Assembly: GCF_016236915.1 (NCBI RefSeq) | Contig: NZ_JAEHOK010000010.1 | Span: 97,245-161,244 of the forward strand | DNA: 64,000 bases | DNA from: Salegentibacter maritimus | GTDB taxonomy: Bacteria > Bacteroidota > Bacteroidia > Flavobacteriales > Flavobacteriaceae | Reading direction: 5' to 3' | Part shown: positions 9,077 to 16,828 of the stretch, piece by piece | Numbering within the stretch: the first letter of the stretch is position 1 | How the letters are laid out: each line of letters opens with the position of its first letter | Position numbers and translations under genes: made by a program | The notes under the pieces: model-generated | Told to the model about the DNA's origin: nothing | The model's database searches: none | The model's input: only the letters and a program-made list of their open reading frames with translations

Positions 9077-9107
9077 AGCCCCGGTAAAATTTTACCGGGG
9101 CTTTTTT
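9077..9107 (+). terminator. Strong intrinsic terminator after the envelope operon
   Basis: A perfect 26-bp palindrome (AGCCCCGGTAAAA and its complement) is followed by T residues, 23 bases after the stop of the foldase gene. Confidence 0.92.
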
Positions 9108-9128
9108 ATGCAGTTTTTTTAAGCAAAT

Positions 9129-9197
9129 TTAAAATCTGAAATAAGCCTGCCTGAACGGCTTGGCAGGTTTAGCTTGTTAGTTTAAGATTTTTTTAAT
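9129..9197. repeat. Imperfect palindromic intergenic element
   Basis: Arms of the type AAAATCTgAAAtAA and TTAgTTTAAGATTTTTTT flank an inner hairpin CCTGCC-N10-GGCAGG at 9149-9170. The same kind of inner hairpin is nested inside the interspersed repeat at 53896-53997. The T run at the right end could also terminate plus-strand transcripts that read past the 9077 hairpin. The 9055-9266 region holds no gene that I can support. Confidence 0.45.
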
Positions 9198-9266
9198 TCC
9201 TACATCATCCTTACTTTATTTTAGAGCCTGTCTCAAAAAAATCCTGGTACTCTTTAAGAGCCATTT

Positions 9267-10184
9267 TTAAAGAACCATGTCTTCAAAAGCAAAAATTGTT
9301 TTAAATCCTTTATTATTAAAATATTCGAAAACCGCTTCTTCCTGGCCGGTAACCATCACAAAGTCTCCACCCCAGCCACCAAGGCTTTTTATAGCTCCGG
9401 GGAAGTCGGGAAAACGTTCTTGCTTTATTTTTTGGGTTTGTAGTGCTTGCGACAATAAAGTCTCGTGAATATTGATTAGAAGCTCAAATTCGGTGAGGTT
9501 GTTGCACTTGGTGAATTGCTCGGTTAAGGAAGAGATTTTTTCGGTTAGTCCGCTTTTATTTTCTTTAGGTAATGCTTTGTAGTGCGCAATAGCATCACGG
9601 CTGTTTTTCTTCTCGTTCAAATAAACGAAAAAGATGTTTTTTGAAAAATTCGGATAAAAATTGGCTTTTAAAACCGAGGGCTTATCGTTTGTAAGTTGAT
9701 AAGTAATAGATTGCTTATTTTGTGCTGCTGCAATGTCGTAACCACTGCCTCCAAAAGTATTTTTAAGCAATTTAAAGGCATCAATTTCAAACCAATTCGC
9801 AATATTGTTAATTAGTGTTGAAGAAGTTCCCAGGCCCCAATTTCTGTTGAAATTTAAACGGGTATTAACTTTAATTCCGCTTTTTTCGGTAGAAAATAAT
9901 TTTGGGTTTAGTTTGTGCGCTTCGTTCAGGATTTCTACAAGTCTCGCCGAAACTTCCTGTTCTCCTTTAATACAATGAAATTTATTCTTGATAAACTCAA
10001 ACTCTCCTTGAAACCATAATTTCCCCTGTTCATCAAAACTATTCCATGCTAAATTTCTGCCTTCAGCAGGTTCAATTTCCAGCGATTGCCCAAATTTTGT
10101 GGGTATTGCGAGGGCTTTAGCTCCATCTAAAACAGCATATTCTCCGGTAATTAAAAGTTTGCCCTGGCTATAAAATTCTTTCAT
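9267..10184 (-). CDS. GYDIA-type GHMP kinase (mevalonate pathway)
   Basis: A 305-residue GHMP-superfamily kinase. The N-terminal SQGKLLITGEYAVLDGAKALAIPT segment matches mevalonate and phosphomevalonate kinases. A Gly-Ser-rich ATP loop GLGTSSTL lies near residue 116, and GSGYDIAAAQ, the motif that names the GYDIA family, near residue 145. It shares one base with the stop of the upstream HMG-CoA reductase gene, so the two are one operon. That linkage supports a step in mevalonate phosphorylation, but the exact substrate (mevalonate or phosphomevalonate) cannot be read from the sequence. Confidence 0.85.
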   Translation of the reverse strand: MKEFYSQGKLLITGEYAVLDGAKALAIPTKFGQSLEIEPAEGRNLAWNSFDEQGKLWFQGEFEFIKNKFHCIKGEQEVSARLVEILNEAHKLNPKLFSTEKSGIKVNTRLNFNRNWGLGTSSTLINNIANWFEIDAFKLLKNTFGGSGYDIAAAQNKQSITYQLTNDKPSVLKANFYPNFSKNIFFVYLNEKKNSRDAIAHYKALPKENKSGLTEKISSLTEQFTKCNNLTEFELLINIHETLLSQALQTQKIKQERFPDFPGAIKSLGGWGGDFVMVTGQEEAVFEYFNNKGFKTIFAFEDMVL

Positions 10185-11503
10185 TACGAATTTCTTAGTT
10201 TTTTTAACTCTTCCACGGCACTGCTGTGCGTAACCGTATGTTTGGTGAAATGTTTCGTAAGGATTTTCTTTTCATCTTCAGTGGCACCGTGCTGATTTAA
10301 AATATTCATTAAATGCATTTTCATATGTCCCTGCTGAATCCCGGTTGTTGTTAGAGAATTAATAGCGGCGAAATTTTGAGCCAGTCCGGCAACTGCCACT
10401 ACCTTCATCAATTCTTTGGCGCTGGGTTTTTGCAAAATATCCAGGGCTAATTTAACCAGTGGGTGCAGACTCGTTAAGCCGCCTACGGTACCCAGGGCCA
10501 GGGGAACTTCAATCCAGAATTTGAAAATTCCGTTTTCAAGGCTGGCGTGGGTTAAGCTGGAGTATTTTCCATTTCTGGAGGCATAAGCATGAACCCCCGA
10601 TTCTACTGCCCTAAAATCATTTCCGGTAGCCAGTACAACCGCATCAATACCGTTCATAATCCCTTTATTATGGGTTACGGCGCGATAGGGTTCTACTTCA
10701 GCGATATTTATTGCTTGTATAAATTTCTTCGCAAAATCTTCAGCATTAATATCTTTATTTTCGTCCAGTTTCTCTATCGGGCAGGATACTTCAGCTCTTA
10801 CTAAGCACTCTGGTACATAATTAGAAAGAATACTCATAATGATTTCTATATCTTTTTCTTCGGAAGAAAAATCGGTATAATTCTTAGCTTGATCCCGAAA
10901 GACTTCTGCGAATTTTTCGAGGCAGGAATTTATAAAATTTGCGCCCATGGAGTCTTTGGTTTCAAACTCGCAGTGTAGCTGATAGTAATTTGGTATTTCC
11001 GCAGTTTTGTCTTTTAAATTTATAGCTAAAACCCCGCCACCACGTTTTTCCATATTGCGGGTAATAGGCTTAGCAGCTTCTAGCAGTTTGGGTTTTACAC
11101 TTTCAAAAAAGGATTCCAGTTTTTTTTTGTTTCCGAAGAAATTAAAATGTACCTGACCAATCTTTTTTGTATCGATTACTTCGGCTTTAAATCCGCCGCG
11201 ACTACCCCAAAACTTAGCAGCTTTACTTGCTGCTGCTATTACCGAGCTTTCTTCAATCGCCATAGGAATTGCCAATAAATCTCCATTAATTAGGAAGTTT
11301 GGGGCCAGTCCAAAAGGCAGGTAAAAATTTGATAAGGTATTTTCGGTAAACTCGTCGTGCAATTGTTGTAAACTGGAATCTTCGTTCCAGTATTGCCTAA
11401 GTACAGCCACGTCTTCCGGGCTATTTTTAAGATAGGTTTCGGCAAGCCAGTCTATTTTTTCTTTTTTGCTAAGCCTGGAAAATCCACTGATAGGTTTTAT
11501 CAT
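10184..11503 (-). CDS. mvaA: Hydroxymethylglutaryl-CoA reductase, class II
   Basis: Reduces HMG-CoA to mevalonate, the committed step of mevalonate-based isoprenoid synthesis (class II enzymes can also act in reverse). The 439-residue protein has ENTLSNFYLPFGLAPNF, the catalytic IPMAIEESSVIAAASKAAKFW region near residue 85, HNKGIMNGIDAVVLATGND (catalytic Lys and NAD-binding region) near residue 265, and a C-terminal EKKILTKHFTKHTV helix. It is the first gene of the two-gene unit; an exact TAnnTTTG element lies 24 bases upstream. Confidence 0.94.
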   Translation of the reverse strand: MIKPISGFSRLSKKEKIDWLAETYLKNSPEDVAVLRQYWNEDSSLQQLHDEFTENTLSNFYLPFGLAPNFLINGDLLAIPMAIEESSVIAAASKAAKFWGSRGGFKAEVIDTKKIGQVHFNFFGNKKKLESFFESVKPKLLEAAKPITRNMEKRGGGVLAINLKDKTAEIPNYYQLHCEFETKDSMGANFINSCLEKFAEVFRDQAKNYTDFSSEEKDIEIIMSILSNYVPECLVRAEVSCPIEKLDENKDINAEDFAKKFIQAINIAEVEPYRAVTHNKGIMNGIDAVVLATGNDFRAVESGVHAYASRNGKYSSLTHASLENGIFKFWIEVPLALGTVGGLTSLHPLVKLALDILQKPSAKELMKVVAVAGLAQNFAAINSLTTTGIQQGHMKMHLMNILNQHGATEDEKKILTKHFTKHTVTHSSAVEELKKLRNS

Positions 11504-11526
11504 TTTTGAAGCTAATTTAGAGGAAA

Positions 11527-11534
11527 CAAAGATA
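11527..11534 (-). promoter_or_regulatory. Promoter -7 element for mvaA
   Basis: On the minus strand the sequence reads TATCTTTG, an exact TAnnTTTG, ending 24 bases before the mvaA start. No clear -33 element is seen. Confidence 0.55.
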
Positions 11535-11683
11535 CAATTGTTATTTAAGTGAATATGCCTTTCCTATTTTAGAAAAATGAAACTATTTACAGTTAACAGA
11601 TTCTTAGTATTTAACAGTGAAATACTACGCTTTTTGCTGAAATTTTAGTAAACTTGGCATTTAAAATTCATTCTATAAATTTT

Positions 11684-13855
11684 ATGAAGTTCTCAAAAAT
11701 TTTAGTAGGGTTGTTAATAGCAGCAACCTCAACTATTTACGCTCAGAATAAAGAGGTTAGCCTCGAAGAAATCTATAACGGAACCTTTAGACAGGAGCGT
11801 TTACAATCCCTTCAATCTTTAAATAACGGCAAAGAATATGTGGTTTTGAACCGCGACCGAAATGCCAACAGTAGTAGCATAGATGTATATTCTTATAAAA
11901 GTGGAGAAAAGCTTAGAAGCCTTTTAAATAGTGCCAATCTTAATGAGATCTCAGGTTTTCAGGGTTTTGTTCTTAGTGAAGAGGAAGATAAGATTTTACT
12001 TTCTACCAATGTAGAGCAAATCTACAGGCGTTCTTCCCGTGGAATTTATTATATCTATGATGTAGAAGATAAAACGCTTACCAAATTAAGCGATAATAAA
12101 GTTCAGGAGCCTACTTTTTCTCCAGATGCCTCTAAAGTGGCCTATGTTTTTGAAAACAATATATATATCTACGATATAGCTTCAGGGAAAGAAACACAGG
12201 TAACTACCGATGGCGAAATAAATAAAATAATTAATGGGGTGACCGATTGGGTTTATGAAGAGGAATTTGCCTTTGTAAGGGCTTTCGACTGGAATAAAAC
12301 AGGTACTCATTTGGCTTATTTGAAATTTGATGAATCTAAAGTTCCGGAGTTTTCCATGGATATGTATGGGCAGGATCTGTATCCTTCTCAGCACGTTTTT
12401 AAATATCCTAAAGCCGGAGAAACAAATTCTGAAGTTTCGCTTTATACTTATGAGTTGGCTGCTAACGAAAGTGAAAAAGTTGAACTTGGAGATTATGAAG
12501 ATTTTTATATCCCAAGAATTAAATGGACACAGGATCCTGAGATTTTAAGTGTGCAGGTGTTAAACAGGCATCAAAACGATTTGGACCTTGTTTTTGTTGA
12601 TGCTGAAGATAATGAAGCTGAAGTTGTGATGAACGAAACCGATGAGGCATATATAGATATCACCAATAATCTTACTTTTCTTGAAGACAATAGTTTTATT
12701 TGGACCAGCGAAAAAGATGGTTGGAACCATATTTACCTTTATGATGAAGATGGGGAGTTAGAGAACCAGGTCACCAAAGGAAATTGGGAAGTAACCAATT
12801 ATTACGGTTATGATAAAGATTCAAAAAAGATTTTCTATCAAAGTACAGAAAACGGAAGCGTAAATCGAGACGTGTATTCTATAAAAATTAACGGGAGAAG
12901 CAAAACCCGTTTAACCGGGAAAGAAGGTGTGAACAGCGCCGATTTTAGTGCAGACTATACTTATTTTATAAATTCTTATACCAGTACCGAAACACCTTAT
13001 GAATTCACCTTGCATTATGCTAAAAACGGTAAGTTGGTAAGAAAGATTAAGGATAATTCGGCTTTACTGGAAACAGAAAAAGCTTATAATTTTTCTCCAA
13101 AAGAATTGAGCACTATTGAAGTGAATGGGAATGAGCTTAACATGTGGATGATTAAGCCAACTAATTTTGATGAAAATAAAGAATATCCATTATTAATGTT
13201 TCAATATTCTGGTCCTGGGTCGCAGTCGGTTTCTAACTCTTATTTTGGAACAAACGATTATTGGTATCAGCTTCTTGCTAACGAAGGTTATATTATAGCC
13301 GCTGTAGATGGACGTGGTACAGGTTATAAAGGAGCTGCTTTTAAAAAGGTAACTCAAAACGAACTTGGGAAATACGAGGTAGAAGACCAGATTGCTGCAG
13401 CAAAAAAGTTTGCTGAACTAGATTATATAGATGAAGACAGAATAGGGATATGGGGATGGAGCTATGGAGGATTTATGTCTTCTAATGCTATTCTTAAAGG
13501 AAATGACACTTTTTCTATGGCTATAGCAGTAGCGCCGGTAATTAGCTGGAGATTTTACGATACCATCTATACCGAAAGATATATGACCACGCCTCAGGAA
13601 AACCCCTCAGGTTATGATGAAAATTCACCAATTAATCATGTTGAAAAATTAAAAGGAGACTATCTTTTAATTCATGGGGGTGGAGATGATAACGTACATG
13701 TGCAAAATACCATGAGAATGGTTGAAGCTTTAGTACAGGCCAATAAGCAATTTGACTGGGCTATTTATCCAGACAGAAATCACGGTATTTATGGAGGTAA
13801 TACAAGATTACACCTCTATACATTAATGACCAATTTTATAAAAGAAAAACTATAA
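11684..13855 (+). CDS. Dipeptidyl-peptidase IV-like S9 prolyl oligopeptidase
   Basis: Secreted serine exopeptidase that removes Xaa-Pro/Ala dipeptides. From the ATG at 11684 the protein has 723 residues: a signal peptide (about 1-20, ending STIYAQ), a DPPIV N-terminal beta-propeller (about 60-440) and a C-terminal alpha/beta-hydrolase (about 470-723). The catalytic Ser lies in GIWGWSYGGFMSSNA, the Asp in GGGDDNVHVQN and the His in PDRNHGIYGG. The frame opens 30 bases earlier at a TTG, but a TAAACTTG element covers that point and looks like a promoter, so 11684 is preferred. The POT transporter follows directly and would import the released dipeptides. Confidence 0.92.
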   Translation: MKFSKILVGLLIAATSTIYAQNKEVSLEEIYNGTFRQERLQSLQSLNNGKEYVVLNRDRNANSSSIDVYSYKSGEKLRSLLNSANLNEISGFQGFVLSEEEDKILLSTNVEQIYRRSSRGIYYIYDVEDKTLTKLSDNKVQEPTFSPDASKVAYVFENNIYIYDIASGKETQVTTDGEINKIINGVTDWVYEEEFAFVRAFDWNKTGTHLAYLKFDESKVPEFSMDMYGQDLYPSQHVFKYPKAGETNSEVSLYTYELAANESEKVELGDYEDFYIPRIKWTQDPEILSVQVLNRHQNDLDLVFVDAEDNEAEVVMNETDEAYIDITNNLTFLEDNSFIWTSEKDGWNHIYLYDEDGELENQVTKGNWEVTNYYGYDKDSKKIFYQSTENGSVNRDVYSIKINGRSKTRLTGKEGVNSADFSADYTYFINSYTSTETPYEFTLHYAKNGKLVRKIKDNSALLETEKAYNFSPKELSTIEVNGNELNMWMIKPTNFDENKEYPLLMFQYSGPGSQSVSNSYFGTNDYWYQLLANEGYIIAAVDGRGTGYKGAAFKKVTQNELGKYEVEDQIAAAKKFAELDYIDEDRIGIWGWSYGGFMSSNAILKGNDTFSMAIAVAPVISWRFYDTIYTERYMTTPQENPSGYDENSPINHVEKLKGDYLLIHGGGDDNVHVQNTMRMVEALVQANKQFDWAIYPDRNHGIYGGNTRLHLYTLMTNFIKEKL

Positions 13856-13870
13856 TTGAAACTAAATAAT

Positions 13871-15484
13871 ATGGAGTTTAAATTCGGAGGATCTGAATAT
13901 AATCAAAGAACAGTGCTAGGACATCCTTCTGGTTTATTTGTTCTTTTCTTTACAGAAATGTGGGAACGTTTTTCTTACTACGGAATGCGTGCCTTACTGG
14001 TTTTATTTCTAACAGCATCCATAATGGAAAATGGATGGGCCTGGGAAAGACAAGATGCACTTATCTTGTATGGATGGTATATTGGATTGGTCTATATTAC
14101 TCCTATATTTGGGGGTTTGATAGCAGATAAATTCCTAGGTTATAGGCGTGCAGTTGTTTTGGGTGCATTAATTATGACTCTTGGCCATGCATCTATGGCG
14201 CTAGAAGGTTTTACTAATATTTTCTTCTATCTTGGGTTACTTCTTTTGATATTGGGGAATGGTTTGTTTAAACCGAATATTTCTTCAATTGTAGGTCAGC
14301 TTTATAAAACCGATGATAAAGAAAAAGATGCTGGTTATACCATTTTTTATATGGGAATTAATGCCGGTGCTTTTCTCGGAATTTTACTTTGTGGTTATAT
14401 AGGGGAAAAAGTAGGATGGCATTGGGGCTTTGGTCTCGCGGGAATTTTCATGTTTATTGGAATGTTACAGTTCTATTATGCCCAAAAGATTTTTGGGGAA
14501 ATTGGTTTAAAGCCCAAGAAAAAGGATGATTATGTTGATGATCACACTGTAAAAGGAGAAGTGGAAGATAGTAAGGGTAAGCCAATTTTAGATGATAATT
14601 TTGAAAAAACAAATAAGCCAGAGCCTTCTCCTAAGGTTAAAAAAGATAGAGTAATTGTAATTTCAGTTTTTGCATTTTTTACAATATTTTTTTGGTGGGC
14701 TTTTGAACAGGCAGGGGGATCTATGACTATTTTTGCAGCGGATTATACTGATAGAGATCTGTTAGGTAGTCAGGCAGTAACTTTTAAAATAATTAATGCT
14801 GTTATTACAGTAATTCCCTTGCTGGTTATAACCTGGGTGCTTCTAATGCTTTTTAAGCAAACTTTTGGAAGGTATGCTAAATCCAATTTTTTTCTTGGAA
14901 GCAGTTTTGTAATAATATGGGGTATAGTTATTTGGATGTTATATAATGAATTTCAGGTGGACACCGCTGAAGTGCCGGCTTCGTGGTTCTCAGTATTAAA
15001 CTCCTTATTTATAATATTATTTGCTCCTGTGTTTTCCAAAATTTGGGAAAGTAGGTTTAACCCTTCTGGTCCTGTTAAATTCGGGATTGGGCTGATATTA
15101 CTTGGAGTAGGTTTTGCATCTCTTGCTTATGGAGCTTTTGGAATTCCTCAGGGAGCTGAAACTGCTGCCGTAAGTATGATATGGTTGATTTTAGCATACT
15201 TCTTTCATACAATAGGTGAGCTTTGTGTTTCTCCCGTAGGACTTAGTTATGTGAGTAAATTATCTCCTCCAAAACTGGTAGGCCTCATGTTTGGAATTTG
15301 GTTTCTTGCCAATTTTATAGCTGGTATTCTTGGAGGTTATACGGGAGGGTATATTGATAGTATCTCGGAACAATACGGGTTATCGGTGTTTTTCTTAATC
15401 TTTACTCTTATTCCAATTTTTATGGGATTATTAATGGTGGCAATAAATAAATTCCTGATAAAAAAGATGCACGGAATAAGATAG
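13871..15484 (+). CDS. POT/PTR family proton-coupled di/tripeptide transporter
   Basis: Inner-membrane importer of di- and tripeptides, 537 residues with about 12-14 membrane helices. The family signature is visible: FFTEMWERFSYYGMRALLVLFL near residue 27 (ExxERFxYY) and GLFKPNISSIVGQLY near residue 135. A charged cytosolic loop (about 215-255) separates the two halves. A TTG directly after the previous stop could lengthen it by five codons, but the ATG is preferred. The 15-base gap from the DPP4-like gene indicates one transcript. Confidence 0.93.
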   Translation: MEFKFGGSEYNQRTVLGHPSGLFVLFFTEMWERFSYYGMRALLVLFLTASIMENGWAWERQDALILYGWYIGLVYITPIFGGLIADKFLGYRRAVVLGALIMTLGHASMALEGFTNIFFYLGLLLLILGNGLFKPNISSIVGQLYKTDDKEKDAGYTIFYMGINAGAFLGILLCGYIGEKVGWHWGFGLAGIFMFIGMLQFYYAQKIFGEIGLKPKKKDDYVDDHTVKGEVEDSKGKPILDDNFEKTNKPEPSPKVKKDRVIVISVFAFFTIFFWWAFEQAGGSMTIFAADYTDRDLLGSQAVTFKIINAVITVIPLLVITWVLLMLFKQTFGRYAKSNFFLGSSFVIIWGIVIWMLYNEFQVDTAEVPASWFSVLNSLFIILFAPVFSKIWESRFNPSGPVKFGIGLILLGVGFASLAYGAFGIPQGAETAAVSMIWLILAYFFHTIGELCVSPVGLSYVSKLSPPKLVGLMFGIWFLANFIAGILGGYTGGYIDSISEQYGLSVFFLIFTLIPIFMGLLMVAINKFLIKKMHGIR

Positions 15485-15557
15485 AGATAGAAATCTTCTT
15501 CTAATGATTTCTGAAAAATATTTTTTCAATTTTATATTTTTGAAAAAATAATGGACT

Positions 15558-15587
15558 AAAAAAGGTGGAGCTTAAACTCCACCTTTT
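15558..15587. terminator. Bidirectional terminator
   Basis: Hairpin AAAGGTGGAG-cttaaa-CTCCACCTTT with A and T runs on the two sides. It lies between the converging peptide transporter gene (plus) and the small peptide genes (minus) and can serve both. Confidence 0.88.
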
Positions 15588-15612
15588 TGCTTCTTGATTA
15601 TTTCTAAATTTA

Positions 15613-15804
15613 TTACTTCGCTCCACCCGGACTTCCAGATGCTAATAATCTCCTTCCGTGTGCTTCATCGTCCATGAATCCTTTTGCCATATAACCAATA
15701 CCATACATTAGGTAATACCACCCGGAACGACCACCTCCACCTGTAATTTCAGATGATTCATCTAAGGATATTTCTATAACTGAGTAATTATTAAGATTTT
15801 TCAT
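15613..15804 (-). CDS. Double-glycine leader peptide (bacteriocin/RiPP-like precursor)
   Basis: A 63-residue peptide. Its first 23 residues (MKNLNNYSVIEISLDESSEI then TGG) form a typical double-glycine leader, with hydrophobic residues at spaced positions before the Gly-Gly. The putative core begins GGRSGWYYLMYGIGYMAKGF and ends in a Gly- and basic-rich tail. Such leaders are cut and exported by C39-peptidase ABC transporters (PCAT), but none is encoded in the window. A related peptide lies 27 bases upstream on the same strand. It could be a bacteriocin, a signalling peptide or an orphan precursor. No modification enzyme is visible nearby. Confidence 0.65.
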   Translation of the reverse strand: MKNLNNYSVIEISLDESSEITGGGGRSGWYYLMYGIGYMAKGFMDDEAHGRRLLASGSPGGAK

Positions 15805-15831
15805 GTTTTCTTTTTAAAGTTATTGATTAGT

Positions 15832-16008
15832 TTATCTATTATCGTAAGCTGCTGCACCATCGCTTAGACCATCTTTGATATCATCAAAGTTTTCCCAAGC
15901 AGACCATAAAACCGCAACAGGCCACCATGGCCCAGTTTTGCCACCATTTATATTTCGTGAATCTTCTTTTTTGAGAATTGACACCCCATAATTTTCAGTA
16001 TTTTTCAT
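15832..16008 (-). CDS. Second double-glycine leader peptide
   Basis: A 58-residue frame that I translated by hand. Its leader reads MKNTENYGVSILKKEDSRNI followed by NGG, closely parallel to the downstream peptide (both start MKN, have NY at residues 6-7 and end in a double glycine at residues 22-23). The putative core is KTGPWWPVAVLWSAWENFDD plus an acidic, Gly/Ala-rich tail. The conserved leader with entirely different cores is what one expects of co-secreted class II bacteriocin-like peptides. The 241 bases upstream (16009-16249) are AT-rich, divergent to the thioredoxin-like gene, and show no exact TAnnTTTG. Confidence 0.62.
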   Translation of the reverse strand: MKNTENYGVSILKKEDSRNINGGKTGPWWPVAVLWSAWENFDDIKDGLSDGAAAYDNR

Positions 16009-16249
16009 AAAAAATGCTTTAATTAATATTTGATTATTAAATTAGATCTATGCGCATGAAATAATCTGATTCAACGAATATAATCTCATTCACTGCATAA
16101 TCATTGCAGTTTATCATTAACTTAGATTTTATCTACTTTATCTTTTTCTTATGTTACTGTAAGTTTTATTTTTACATTTTAGGAACGTTTTTTGTTTTCC
16201 TGTTAGGTTCATCATGTGAACCGACCAAGTGTTTAAAATAATTAGAACA

Positions 16250-16792
16250 ATGCAGAAACTTACTTTTTTTATTTTCTTGATTTTTACCGGTCTTGGTGTG
16301 CAAGCCCAGGAGATTAACTGGATGAGTATGAACGAAGCTCTGGAAGCGCAGAAAAAGGAACCTAAAAAAATCTTTATGGATGCTTATACCGTTTGGTGTG
16401 GGCCATGTAAAATGTTAGACAAAAATACATTTAGCAACAGCGATGTAATTGAGTATGTAAATGAGAACTACTATCCTGTAAAATTTAATGCCGAGGGTAA
16501 CGAGGAAATCAATTTTAAGGGTCAGGTGTTTAAAAACCCACAATACGATCCCGAAAAGAAAAAAAGAAGAAATTCACCCCACCAATTAGCAAGGGCCATT
16601 CAAATTACCGGATATCCAAGTTTGGTTTTCTTCGATGAAGAAGCTAATTTAATTGCTCCTGTTGCCGGTTATAGAACGCCAAAACAGTTAGAACTATACC
16701 TAAAGCTCTTTGTGGGAGATGAATATAAAAAAATGACTTCTAAAGAAGCTTTTGCAGAATATCAGAAGAATTTTGAAGGTTCTTTCGAATAA
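16250..16792 (+). CDS. Secreted thioredoxin-fold protein
   Basis: A 180-residue exported thioredoxin-like protein. After a signal peptide (about residues 1-20, ending LGVQAQ) come the segment KIFMDAYTVWCGPCKMLDKNTFSN with the redox-active WCGPC motif near residue 50, and the cis-Pro loop GYPSLVFFDEE near residue 122. It probably acts in periplasmic disulfide exchange. An in-frame GTG 21 bases upstream would add seven residues before the signal peptide; the ATG is preferred. Confidence 0.85.
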   Translation: MQKLTFFIFLIFTGLGVQAQEINWMSMNEALEAQKKEPKKIFMDAYTVWCGPCKMLDKNTFSNSDVIEYVNENYYPVKFNAEGNEEINFKGQVFKNPQYDPEKKKRRNSPHQLARAIQITGYPSLVFFDEEANLIAPVAGYRTPKQLELYLKLFVGDEYKKMTSKEAFAEYQKNFEGSFE

Positions 16793-16828
16793 ATTATTTA
16801 CAATTTAAGTGTTAGTTGATAGTGAGCC

